From Polaromonas sp. (GTDB taxonomy: Bacteria; Pseudomonadota; Gammaproteobacteria; Burkholderiales; Burkholderiaceae_C), in the NCBI RefSeq assembly GCF_013817205.1, contig NZ_JACDDD010000020.1, forward strand, positions 1 to 48,354: DNA of 48,354 nucleotides, read 5' to 3'. Below, piece after piece: positions 1 to 7,646 of this stretch. The position numbers and the translations under genes were made by a program. The notes below the pieces were generated by a model, which saw only the letters and a list, made by a program, of their open reading frames with translations, did not search any database and was not told where the DNA came from. The number at the start of each line of letters is the position of its first letter. Positions within the stretch are counted from its first letter, which is position 1.

Positions 1-429
1 GTCGTGGCCCTCGAAGACGATGCCGAACAGGTCGAACGCCTCGCGCTCGAACCAGTTGGCGGCGCTCCACACGCCATTGATACTGTCCACCACCGGCAGG
101 TCGTCATCGGGCGCATAAACCTTCAGTCGCACGCGCTGGTTCAGGCTCACGGACAAGAGATGCGATGACACGCAATAGCGCAGGCCGTCGTAGCCGCCGT
201 TACCGTAATCGGCGTAGTCCAGGCCGCACAGGTCGATCAGCTGCTCGAACTGGCAGCCAGGCGCGTCGCGCAGCATGGTTGCTGCGGCAAGGTAGTCGGA
301 CGAGGCCACCACCACGGTGATCTCGCCAAGCTTCAAGTCGATGCGCTTTGCCAACCCGCCCAGCGTGGCGACGATGTGTTCTTTGAGCGTCGCCGGATCA
401 ACGGCGAAAGGTGTCATGGCACTTGTCAT
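1..429 (-). CDS. nuoC: NADH-quinone oxidoreductase subunit C (3' part beyond window)
   Basis: The reverse-strand frame gives the N-terminal ~140 residues of the 30-kDa subunit of respiratory complex I, which lies in the peripheral arm joining the NADH module to the quinone site. The visible part includes the strongly conserved stretch NWFEREAFDLFGIVFEGH, typical of complex I NuoC rather than of hydrogenase-type homologues, and upstream LIDLCGLDY and VYAPDDDLPVV segments. Two in-frame ATGs exist, at 429 and 417; neither has a good Shine-Dalgarno. The gene runs off the left edge. Its upstream neighbour is not nuoB but a GC-rich repeat and a NuoE-NuoF fusion gene, which is odd for a complex I operon. 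Confidence 0.9.
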   Translation of the reverse strand, partial: MTSAMTPFAVDPATLKEHIVATLGGLAKRIDLKLGEITVVVASSDYLAAATMLRDAPGCQFEQLIDLCGLDYADYGNGGYDGLRYCVSSHLLSVSLNQRVRLKVYAPDDDLPVVDSINGVWSAANWFEREAFDLFGIVFEGHD

Positions 430-461
430 GTCAGAGGTATTTGCAAGCGGCCACCGCGGAA

Positions 462-518
462 CCGGCTTTGCCGGGCCGCTGGTGGCGCCCCCTTGAGGGG
501 GAGGCGGCCGCAGGCCGC
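462..518. repeat. GC-rich REP-like triple hairpin
   Basis: Three small hairpins lie in a row between nuoC and the NuoEF-fusion gene: CCGGC-ttt-GCCGG (462-474), CCCCCT-tg-AGGGGG (488-501) and GCGGCC-gca-GGCCGC (504-518). This is the style of dispersed extragenic palindrome I associate with Comamonadaceae genomes. It may also act as the transcription end of the upstream gene, but there is no U-tract. Confidence 0.7.
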
Positions 519-530
519 TTCGGGGGGGAG

Positions 531-2303
531 CTAAATTTCATGCGGGAAGTATTTAACGATGCTGCGCACCGGATTCGGCGCGGCCTGTCCCAGCCCGCAG
601 ATGGATGCGTCGGCCATGACTTGGTTCAGGTCCTCCAGTGTGGACGTGTCCCAGACGGGCGCCTCCATCAAATGTGCGGCCTTTCCCGTGCCAACACGGC
701 ACGGGGTGCACTGACCGCAGCTCTCGTGGGCAAAAAAGCGCATCATGTTCAGCGCGGCATCGCGGGCCATGTCATGCTGGCCCAGCACAATCACCGCAGC
801 AGAACCAATGAAGCCGCCATGCGGCTGCAAGGTGTCGAAATCCAGTGGCACATCAGCAAGGCTGGCTGGAAAGATGCCGCCCGAGGCCCCGCCGGGCAGG
901 TAGGCGTACAGGGTATGACCATCGGCCATGCCGCCGCAATACTCGGCAATCAGCTCCAGCAGCGTGATGCCGGCCGGCGCCAATTTGACGCCGGGTAATT
1001 TCACCCGGCCGCTGACGCTGAAGCTGCGCAAGCCCTTGCGGCCATTGCGACCAAAGCCGGCAAACCACTGCGGGCCTTTCTCAACAATGTCGCGTACCCA
1101 GTAAAGGGTTTCAAAGTTGTGCGCCAGCGTCGGCCGGCCAAACAGGCCGACCTCTGCGATGTAGGGCGGACGCATGCGCGGCTCACCGCGCTTGCCCTCA
1201 ATGCTTTCAATCATGGCCGACTCCTCGCCGCAGATGTAGGCGCCTGCGCCGCGCCGCAGCTCGATCAGCGGCAGCGAGCACGGCGGGTCTGCCAGCAATT
1301 TGGCCAGCTCGGCCTGCAGCATGGCGCGGCAGTCGTGGTACTCGTCCCGCAGGTAGATGTAAACGGCCTCGGTGCCCGTCACCTGCGCTGCAATCAACAT
1401 ACCTTCCAGAAAGCGGTGCGGGTCCCGCTCCAGATAGGTGCGGTCCTTGAAAGTGCCGGGCTCACCCTCATCAATGTTGATCACCATGAGGCGCGGTGCG
1501 GGTTGCTCGCGCACGATGCGCCACTTGCGACCTGCCGGAAAACCTGCGCCACCCAGCCCGCGCAGGCCGGAGTCTTCCATGACTTTCAAGATCAGCTCGG
1601 CATCTTCTTCACCATTGACCACGGCCGCTGCAAGTCCGTACCCGCCGCGCTCGCGGTAGGCCTCATACGCTATCGAATTAATAGCAAACTTTGCCCCCAG
1701 CTCCTGGGCGAGGAGACTATTCTCCTCATAGTCTTTGGAGATAACCGTTTCTTGAACCGCCTGAACCGTTTCAAGCGTCGCACACGGCACCGCCATCTGC
1801 CCCACAGCGACAGCCGGTGCCTGCTCACAGCGCCCTATGCAGGGGGCAGCAATCACACGCACGTTCGATCCCAACAGATCCGGCAGCTTCTGCAGCAGGG
1901 CTTGCGCCCCTGCCATCTCGCAACTCAGTCCATTGCACACCCGCACCGTCAGCGCGGGCGCTTCGGCGTCACTGCCCTCGCGCACATCAAAGTGGTGATA
2001 AAACGTGGCGACTTCGTACACCTCGGCCATGGAGATGTTCATGTCTTTGGCCAGGGCGACCAGGTGACGGGCGTGGAGGCAACGGTAAAAGTCGTTGAGC
2101 TTGTGCAGGTACTCGATCAGCAAATCGCGGCGGTGGCCGCCTTCCGGCGACGCCCCTATCAGTGCACGCACCTCGGCCAGCGACAGCTCGTCGGCCTGCC
2201 GACCCTTGAGCCGGCTTTTGCGGCGAATGCGCTCACGCATACCGTCCAGGGTGGCAGTGGCCACAACGGGAACGGAATCAGGAGAGTGCGGGGAAACATG
2301 CAT
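531..2303 (-). CDS. Fused NuoE-NuoF flavoprotein, probable NAD-dependent formate dehydrogenase beta subunit (HoxF/Fdh1B-like)
   Basis: The 590-residue protein joins two complex I-type modules. Residues ~45-180 are a NuoE/24-kDa thioredoxin-like domain with four cysteines for a [2Fe-2S] cluster (C123, C128, C155, C159). Residues ~220-590 are a NuoF/51-kDa domain with a glycine-rich GLGGAGFPAG stretch and DEGEPGTFKDR (FMN/NAD site), GAGAYICGEESAMIES, and a C-terminal [4Fe-4S] motif ESCGQCTPC plus SICGLGQ. Such fusions serve as the NADH-forming subunit of soluble molybdenum or tungsten formate dehydrogenases and of NAD-reducing hydrogenases; the C-terminal sequence favours formate dehydrogenase. 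The catalytic partner is not adjacent: nuoC follows. A palindromic repeat core lies in the interdomain linker. The subfamily is inferred, not searched. Confidence 0.8.
   Translation of the reverse strand: MHVSPHSPDSVPVVATATLDGMRERIRRKSRLKGRQADELSLAEVRALIGASPEGGHRRDLLIEYLHKLNDFYRCLHARHLVALAKDMNISMAEVYEVATFYHHFDVREGSDAEAPALTVRVCNGLSCEMAGAQALLQKLPDLLGSNVRVIAAPCIGRCEQAPAVAVGQMAVPCATLETVQAVQETVISKDYEENSLLAQELGAKFAINSIAYEAYRERGGYGLAAAVVNGEEDAELILKVMEDSGLRGLGGAGFPAGRKWRIVREQPAPRLMVINIDEGEPGTFKDRTYLERDPHRFLEGMLIAAQVTGTEAVYIYLRDEYHDCRAMLQAELAKLLADPPCSLPLIELRRGAGAYICGEESAMIESIEGKRGEPRMRPPYIAEVGLFGRPTLAHNFETLYWVRDIVEKGPQWFAGFGRNGRKGLRSFSVSGRVKLPGVKLAPAGITLLELIAEYCGGMADGHTLYAYLPGGASGGIFPASLADVPLDFDTLQPHGGFIGSAAVIVLGQHDMARDAALNMMRFFAHESCGQCTPCRVGTGKAAHLMEAPVWDTSTLEDLNQVMADASICGLGQAAPNPVRSIVKYFPHEI
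1669..1685 (-). repeat. Palindromic repeat core inside the NuoEF-fusion gene
   Basis: The 17 nt GCTAT-N7-ATAGC match the core of the dispersed element found elsewhere in this window. The core encodes AINSIA (residues 207-212) in the linker between the NuoE and NuoF domains and keeps the frame. The tail of the element is only poorly recognisable here, so this copy is less certain than the others. Confidence 0.5.
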
Positions 2304-2344
2304 GCAGCACTGTCGCCCTTGCGCGCGTTCGCGTCAAATGGGAT

Positions 2345-3316
2345 TTATGTATGCGCTGATTCAAGGCGCGAATGCAGCGCCCCGCTGTGCTGCGCCGCAT
2401 GGCGCAGCCACTCAGCATCCTGGGCCAGCAGCACGGCTGCCTGCAGGGCGCGCGAGGGGCTGGCCGCAGCCAGCGTGAAAAAACCAACCGGGGTGGTTAC
2501 TTCAGGCGCAACCAGCGGCGCAGCTTCCAGCTCGGCATAAGCGCGCACTGCGTCCACAAGCGCGCCGGGTAACACGCCGCAAACGTCGCCTGCCGCCACG
2601 CTCAGGGCCAGCGCCAAAACGGAGTTGGTCTCCATGACGGGTTTGACCTGCAACCCCAGCCCGGCAAAGGCGCTGTCGACAATGCTGCGGTTGTGCATTT
2701 CCGGCGTAAACAGGCACAGCGGCAGCTGCGCCGCCTCACGCCAGCCCACCGCTGCGCCAAATTGCAGCAGCGTGCGGGCCGGGGTGGCCGCCACAGAACG
2801 GCGCACCAGAAAATAGTGCTCGGCGTACAGAGGCAGCAGCTTAAAGCGATTGCCGCGCTGGCTCAACCTGTCCAGAAAACCGAGGCCCAGGTCCAGCGAC
2901 AGGTTTTCCAAGCCCTGCTCAATCTCTTTGGAACTCAGTGAACGCACCACCGGCGTAACGCCGGGACAGCGCTGGCGCAGCAGCGCCGCAAAGCGGGTGG
3001 CTACCGGCACGGCTGTTGGCACCACGCCCAGCCGCAAGGCGCCCTGCGGCTGGGCCGCGCTGCTGCGCAGTTCTTGCTCCAGCAAGGCGTGCTCGTGGAG
3101 CATGCGCTGGGCCGTGCCCAGCACAAGTTCGCCCTCGGGCGTCAGGCCCGCATAGGTGCGCCCACGCTTGACGATGTCGATGCCGAATTCTTTTTCCAGC
3201 GCGCGCAAGGCGTTGGACAAGGCGGGCTGGGTGATGCTGCAAGACTGCGCGGCCCGCGCGTAGTGCCGGTGTTCGCTCAGGGCGACCAGGTAACGCAGCG
3301 AGGCCAGCATGTTCAT
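2345..3316 (-). CDS. LysR-family transcriptional regulator
   Basis: The 323-residue protein has the N-terminal LysR winged helix-turn-helix (about residues 3-62: LRYLVALSEHRHYARAAQ, then QPALSNALRALE as the recognition region). The type 2 periplasmic-binding-protein-like effector domain starts near residue 92 (GALRLGVVPTAVP). It lies 41 nt upstream of the NuoEF-fusion gene on the same strand and 25 nt downstream of mrp, so it may be cotranscribed with either. LysR regulators are known next to formate dehydrogenase (fds) operons, which fits the neighbour, but the effector is not readable from sequence. Confidence 0.9.
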   Translation of the reverse strand: MNMLASLRYLVALSEHRHYARAAQSCSITQPALSNALRALEKEFGIDIVKRGRTYAGLTPEGELVLGTAQRMLHEHALLEQELRSSAAQPQGALRLGVVPTAVPVATRFAALLRQRCPGVTPVVRSLSSKEIEQGLENLSLDLGLGFLDRLSQRGNRFKLLPLYAEHYFLVRRSVAATPARTLLQFGAAVGWREAAQLPLCLFTPEMHNRSIVDSAFAGLGLQVKPVMETNSVLALALSVAAGDVCGVLPGALVDAVRAYAELEAAPLVAPEVTTPVGFFTLAAASPSRALQAAVLLAQDAEWLRHAAQHSGALHSRLESAHT

Positions 3317-3341
3317 ACGTCAGCCCTTATTGCCGCCGGAC

Positions 3342-4433
3342 TCAGGTGTCCTTGGATATCTTGATGGTCGGAAACTTGGCTGAAAAGTCTTTGGCCTTGG
3401 CCGCGATGGTGATGGCCACCTGACGCGCCACAGCCTTGTAAATGCCGGCCACTTCACCGTCCGGGTCGGCCACCACAGTGGGGCGGCCGCTGTCGGCATG
3501 CAGGCGGATCTGCATGTCCAGCGGCAATGCGCCCAGATAGTCCATCTTGTAATCAGCAGCCATTTTTTTGCCTCCGTCGGCGCCAAAGATGTGCTCGGTA
3601 TGGCCGCACTGGCTGCAAATATGCACGGCCATGTTTTCAACAATGCCCAGAATCGGCACGCCGACTTTTTCAAACATCTTGATGCCTTTTTTGGCGTCCA
3701 GCAGCGCAATGTCTTGCGGCGTGGTGACAATCACCGCCCCGGTCATGGGCACGCGCTGGCTCAGCGTGAGCTGAATGTCGCCGGTGCCTGGCGGCATGTC
3801 AACAATCAGGTAGTCCAGGTCTTTCCAGTTGGTCTGACGCAGCAGTTGCTCCAGCGCTTGGGTGGCCATGGGGCCGCGCCAGATCATGGCTTCGTCCTGC
3901 GCAACTAAGAATCCAATCGACATCACCTGGATGCCGTAGTTTTCCATGGGCTCCATGTTTTTGCCGTCTACGCTTTCGGGCCGGCCTTCAATACCCATCA
4001 TCATCGGCTGGCTGGGGCCGTAGATGTCGGCGTCGAGCAGGCCCACCTGCGCGCCCTCGGCTGCCAGAGCGAGAGCCAGGTTGACGGCAGTGGTGCTTTT
4101 GCCCACGCCGCCCTTGCCAGAAGCCACGGCGACGATGTTCTTGACGTTGGGCAAGAGTTGCACGCCGCGCTGCACGCTGTGGCTGGCGATTTTGTAGCTG
4201 ACTTTGACCGACACATTGCCCACGCCGGGCACTGCCCTGGTGGCAGCAATCAGGGTCTTGCGGATACCTGCGATCTGGCTTTTGGCCGGGTAGCCCAGCT
4301 CAACGTCAAAAGACACATCGCCATCGGTGATGTGCAGGTTTTTCAGCGCCTTGGTACTGACAAAATCCTTGCCGGTGTTGGGGTCGAGCACGCCTTGCAG
4401 GGCGCTCAGGATTGCCTGTTGTTCTAAAGCCAT
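3342..4433 (-). CDS. mrp: Iron-sulfur cluster carrier protein ApbC/Mrp
   Basis: This 363-residue Mrp/NBP35-type P-loop ATPase binds and transfers [4Fe-4S] clusters to client proteins in the cytosol. An N-terminal DUF59/MIP18-like domain (residues 1-~85) precedes the deviant Walker A motif GKGGVGKST (residues 106-113). LLDADIYGPSQP and DMPPGTGDIQLTL follow, then a C-terminal CxxC (CSQC) that bridges the cluster in the dimer. Length is normal. In this family of bacteria mrp and metG are, to my knowledge, usual divergent neighbours; here a repeat element and a toxin-antitoxin pair separate them. Confidence 0.96.
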   Translation of the reverse strand: MALEQQAILSALQGVLDPNTGKDFVSTKALKNLHITDGDVSFDVELGYPAKSQIAGIRKTLIAATRAVPGVGNVSVKVSYKIASHSVQRGVQLLPNVKNIVAVASGKGGVGKSTTAVNLALALAAEGAQVGLLDADIYGPSQPMMMGIEGRPESVDGKNMEPMENYGIQVMSIGFLVAQDEAMIWRGPMATQALEQLLRQTNWKDLDYLIVDMPPGTGDIQLTLSQRVPMTGAVIVTTPQDIALLDAKKGIKMFEKVGVPILGIVENMAVHICSQCGHTEHIFGADGGKKMAADYKMDYLGALPLDMQIRLHADSGRPTVVADPDGEVAGIYKAVARQVAITIAAKAKDFSAKFPTIKISKDT

Positions 4434-4538
4434 CTGGGGAATCTCCGATTAATTCGCTTGTGAGTCTTGTTGTGGCTACGAGTGAGAAGCTTGGTCTACC
4501 CCGTAGAAACGATAGGCCTGAGTCTATCGTCGACGCGT

Positions 4539-4707
4539 CTAGGAGCCTGGCGGACTTGGGAATCGTCGGCTGCAAATCGACCGCAGCGGTCTATTTTTCA
4601 CCGTCTTTTTGTCCCATAGCTTGGCTATGGGCCTGCAAACCCGGCAAAAACTGTCCTTGCTGGGGCGGATTTTCGCTTTCGACGCCCCAAGTTCGACAGG
4701 CTCCTAG
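4539..4707. repeat. MITE-like element with ~20-bp terminal inverted repeats
   Basis: The mrp/antitoxin gap holds a 169-bp unit bounded by inverted repeats. The left end (4541-4560, AGGAGCCTGGCGGACTTGGG) matches the reverse complement of 4686-4705 at 18 of 20 positions. An internal perfect hairpin, CCCATAGC-ttg-GCTATGGG, lies at 4613-4631. It encodes no plausible protein. A diverged copy of the left half, including AATCGTCGGCTGCAAA, is at 13339-13466. It looks like a non-autonomous mobile or REP-type element; no transposase is present. Confidence 0.7.
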
Positions 4708-4741
4708 CAACGCCTTGCAAGGGCTTGGCAGGCAGCCAACC

Positions 4742-4771
4742 ATATCAATTGATATAATTGCATCAATTGAT
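4742..4771 (+). promoter_or_regulatory. Toxin-antitoxin promoter with twin palindromic operators
   Basis: The 10-bp perfect palindrome ATCAATTGAT occurs twice, at 4744-4753 (extended to 14 bp, 4742-4755) and at 4762-4771. A consensus -10 box TATAAT (4753-4758) overlaps the end of the first. The centres are 18 bp apart, about two helical turns, so two dimers could sit on the same DNA face. This fits autorepression by the antitoxin encoded 20 nt downstream. No clean -35 is visible. Confidence 0.7.
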
Positions 4772-4790
4772 ACACCCCGAAGGGATTGCC

Positions 4791-5126
4791 ATGTTACGCG
4801 AAGCCACTGCAATGAATGTGCGCCAAAATCTGGGCGAATTGCTCAACGGGGTGCAATACCGTCACGACAACGTTGTCATCACCAAAGCGGGCAAGCCAGT
4901 GGCTGCCTTGGTGGATATGGCAACGTTTGAGCGAATGCGCAGAAAAAACGATGGCGAGTTTGAGAGGCTCTGGGCACAGGTTGCCAAAGGCTTTGAGGAT
5001 TTAAGTGAAGAGGAAGTCGAAAAGCTGGCCTCTCAAGCGCTTGAAGAAGCGCGAGATGAAATTGCACAACGGGCAAGCGCAGCATCTCCGTCCGCACCAA
5101 CGAATTCTTCCAGCACCAAAACATGA
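4791..5126 (+). CDS. Type II antitoxin, Phd/YefM family
   Basis: The 111-residue protein has the N-terminal Phd/YefM DNA-binding fold: ATAMNVRQNLGELLNGV, then DNVVITKAGKPVAALVD and FERMRR. An acidic, glutamate-rich C-terminal tail would bind and neutralise the toxin. The ATG at 4791 is chosen because AAGGGA precedes it by about 6 nt and the operator lies just upstream; an earlier in-frame ATG at 4758 falls inside the promoter. Its stop overlaps the toxin start (ATGA). The AT-rich promoter contrasts with its surroundings, suggesting acquisition by transfer. Confidence 0.85.
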   Translation: MLREATAMNVRQNLGELLNGVQYRHDNVVITKAGKPVAALVDMATFERMRRKNDGEFERLWAQVAKGFEDLSEEEVEKLASQALEEARDEIAQRASAASPSAPTNSSSTKT

Positions 5127-5530
5127 GGCTGGTGATTGACAGCAACCTGATTTTCTCCAGTGTTCTCAAGCCTGACTCCGTACCGGGCGCGATTCTGGGC
5201 GCATGGCGCAAGGGGCACTTTGACTGGATGAGTTGTGAGATTCAACTTGACGAACTGACAGTCGCACTCACCCGCCCGTACCTGGTCTCGAAAATCGCTC
5301 AAGGCGCCACGCCCGTTGAAAACTTGCTGATCGAAATGCGTGAGGGCTGTCATTGGAAAACGCTTACTACCCCACTACCCGCCATCTGCCGCGACCCCCG
5401 GGATGACTACCTTTTTGCGCTTCACGACCAAGGCCATGCTGATCTCATCGTTTCCGGCGACAAAGACGTTTTGGCATGCAAGAACGACTACCCCGTCATC
5501 ACCGCCCGCGAATTACTTGACCGACTATGA
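5123..5530 (+). CDS. PIN-domain ribonuclease toxin (COG1569-like)
   Basis: The 135-residue single-domain PIN protein would cleave RNA with Mg2+ bound by acidic residues. Visible candidates are D6 ([11 protein letters not shown]), D43/E44 (QLDELTVAL), D94/D95 ([10 protein letters not shown]) and D113/D115 (VSGDKDVLA), the usual PIN pattern. It overlaps the antitoxin by 4 nt and its own stop overlaps the metG start by 4 nt (ATGA). The three genes therefore look translationally coupled. The cognate RNA target is not readable from sequence. Confidence 0.85.
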   Translation: MRLVIDSNLIFSSVLKPDSVPGAILGAWRKGHFDWMSCEIQLDELTVALTRPYLVSKIAQGATPVENLLIEMREGCHWKTLTTPLPAICRDPRDDYLFALHDQGHADLIVSGDKDVLACKNDYPVITARELLDRL

Positions 5531-7626
5531 CATCAGATAAAAGAAAACTTTTCGTCACCACCGCCCTGCCGTATGCCAATGGCAACTTCCACATTGGCCA
5601 CATCATGGAGTACATCCAGGCCGACATCTGGGTGCGTTTCCAGCGCATGCAGGGCCACGCGGTCAACTTTGTAGGCGCTGACGACGCACACGGCGCGCCC
5701 ATCATGATTGCCGCCGACAAAGCTGGTAAAACGCCGCAGCAGTTTGTGGCCGACATTGCGGCCGGGCGCAAGCCTTACCTGGACGGCTTTCACATCAGCT
5801 TTGACAACTGGCACTCGACAGATGGGCCTGAAAATCACCAGCTCGCAAAAGAGATTTATCTCGACCTCAAAAAAGCGGGGTTGATCGAAACCAAAACGAT
5901 TGAGCAGTTCTTTGATCCCGAGAAGAACATGTTTCTCCCAGACCGCTACATCAAGGGCACCTGCCCCAAGTGCGGTACCAAAGACCAGTACGGCGACAAC
6001 TGCGAAAACTGCGGCGCGGTGTATGCCCCAACAGATTTGCTCAACCCCTACTCGGCATTGACCGGCGCCACGCCGTTGCTGAAAAATTCCGAGCACTTTT
6101 TCTTCAAGCTGTCTGACCCGCGCTGCGTGGAATTTCTGGAAAAGTGGACGCAAGACGGCAAACTTCAGCCCGAAGTATCCAACAAGGTCAAAGAGTGGTT
6201 CAGCGTTCGCACAAATCCCGACGGCAGCAAAAGCGAAGGCCTGGGCGACTGGGACATCAGCCGCGACGCTCCCTACTTCGGCATTGAAATCCCCGACGCG
6301 CCGGGCAAGTACTTCTATGTATGGCTGGACGCGCCCGTCGGTTATCTGGCCTCGCTGAAAAACCTGCTGGAAAAGCGCGGTGAGAGTTACGACGCCTACA
6401 TGGCGGCGCCAGGGCTGGAGCAGTACCACTTCATCGGCAAAGACATCGTCACCTTCCACACCCTGTTCTGGCCGGCCATGCTGCACTTCAGCGGCCGCAA
6501 GACGCCGGACAACGTGTTTGTGCACGGCTTCCTGACCGTCAACAACGGCGAGAAGATGAGCAAAAGCCGCGGCACCGGCCTGGACCCGCTCAAATATTTG
6601 AGCCTGGGCATGAACCCCGAGTGGCTGCGTTATTACCTGGCTGCCAAGCTCAATGCGCGTAATGAAGATATCGACTTCAATGCGGATGACTTCATGGCTA
6701 GGGTGAATTCGGATTTGATTGGCAAGTATGTGAACATTGCCAGCCGCGCGGCGGGGTTCATTGCCAAACGCTTTGGCGGAAAGCTGGGCGGGGTGTCGGC
6801 CGATGGCGATACGCTGCTGTCCGTGCTTGCCGCCCAGAAGGATGCCATTGCCTCACTGTATGACGGTCGGGAATTTGCCAAAGCCCTGCGCGAGGTCATG
6901 CTGCTGGCCGCCAGGGTCAACGCCTACGTGGACCAAAACAAACCCTGGGAACTGGCGAAGAAGGAAGGCATGGATGGCCGCCTGCAGGACGTGTGCACGG
7001 TGTGCATCGAGGCCTTCCGCCTGCTGACGATTTACCTCAAGCCGGTACTGCCGGCGCTAGCAGCCCAGGTAGAAGTTTTCCTGAAAACCGCGCCCCTCGG
7101 TTTTGCAGATGCCGCTTCCCTCTTGGGTGGTGGCCACCTGATTGGTGACTATGCACATCTGATGCAACGTGTTGACATCAAACAACTCGATGCACTGTTT
7201 GAGCCTCCAGCCCAGGCAAAACAAGCGCAAGCAGCTATTGATTCGATAGCAGGGAACGTCCTGCCCGGCGGCGAAGCCATTGCCCCCATCATCACCATTG
7301 ACGACTTCAGCAAGATTGATCTGCGCATCGCGCTCATCGTCAATTGCGAAGCCGTCGAAGGCTCGACCAAGCTGCTGCGCCTGACCTTGGATGTGGGCGA
7401 GGGAAAAATGCGCAATGTCTTCAGCGGCATCGCCTCGGCTTACAAGCCCGAAGACTTGATCGGCAAACATACCGTCATGGTGGCCAATCTGGCGCCACGC
7501 AAGATGAAGTTCGGTATCAGCGAAGGCATGGTGCTGGCCGCCAGCCATGCTGACGAAAAGGCCGCGCCCGGCGTCTTCGTGCTGGAACCCTGGCCAGGCG
7601 CCCTGCCCGGCATGCGGGTCAGGTAA
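5527..7626 (+). CDS. metG: Methionyl-tRNA synthetase
   Basis: This 699-residue class I synthetase charges tRNA-Met in the cytosol. The HIGH motif is FHIGH (residues 21-25) and the KMSKS motif is at residues 343-347. A zinc knuckle has C146, C149, C159 and C162. A helical anticodon-binding domain follows, and the C-terminal ~110 residues form an EMAP/Arc1p-like tRNA-binding domain ([12 protein letters not shown] onward). A linker of roughly 50 residues between the last two domains carries a palindromic repeat copy. The start overlaps the toxin stop, so expression may depend on the toxin-antitoxin promoter or on one inside those genes. Confidence 0.97.
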   Translation: MTSDKRKLFVTTALPYANGNFHIGHIMEYIQADIWVRFQRMQGHAVNFVGADDAHGAPIMIAADKAGKTPQQFVADIAAGRKPYLDGFHISFDNWHSTDGPENHQLAKEIYLDLKKAGLIETKTIEQFFDPEKNMFLPDRYIKGTCPKCGTKDQYGDNCENCGAVYAPTDLLNPYSALTGATPLLKNSEHFFFKLSDPRCVEFLEKWTQDGKLQPEVSNKVKEWFSVRTNPDGSKSEGLGDWDISRDAPYFGIEIPDAPGKYFYVWLDAPVGYLASLKNLLEKRGESYDAYMAAPGLEQYHFIGKDIVTFHTLFWPAMLHFSGRKTPDNVFVHGFLTVNNGEKMSKSRGTGLDPLKYLSLGMNPEWLRYYLAAKLNARNEDIDFNADDFMARVNSDLIGKYVNIASRAAGFIAKRFGGKLGGVSADGDTLLSVLAAQKDAIASLYDGREFAKALREVMLLAARVNAYVDQNKPWELAKKEGMDGRLQDVCTVCIEAFRLLTIYLKPVLPALAAQVEVFLKTAPLGFADAASLLGGGHLIGDYAHLMQRVDIKQLDALFEPPAQAKQAQAAIDSIAGNVLPGGEAIAPIITIDDFSKIDLRIALIVNCEAVEGSTKLLRLTLDVGEGKMRNVFSGIASAYKPEDLIGKHTVMVANLAPRKMKFGISEGMVLAASHADEKAAPGVFVLEPWPGALPGMRVR
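7196..7250 (-). repeat. Palindromic repeat copy inside metG
   Basis: The core GCTAT-TGATTCG-ATAGC (7234-7250) is preceded by GCGCAAGCA and, further left, CCTCCAGCCC. This is the reverse complement of the tail seen in the copies at 19430 and 46906. It encodes AAIDSIA and neighbouring residues in the linker between the anticodon-binding and tRNA-binding domains, without disturbing the frame. Confidence 0.7.
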
Positions 7627-7646
7627 ACAAGGGAAGCGACCGCTAC

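Noticed and set aside
1119..2540. 473-residue forward frame opposite the NuoEF-fusion gene
   Set aside because: It mirrors the codon pattern of the conserved flavoprotein gene; high GC leaves the opposite strand open.
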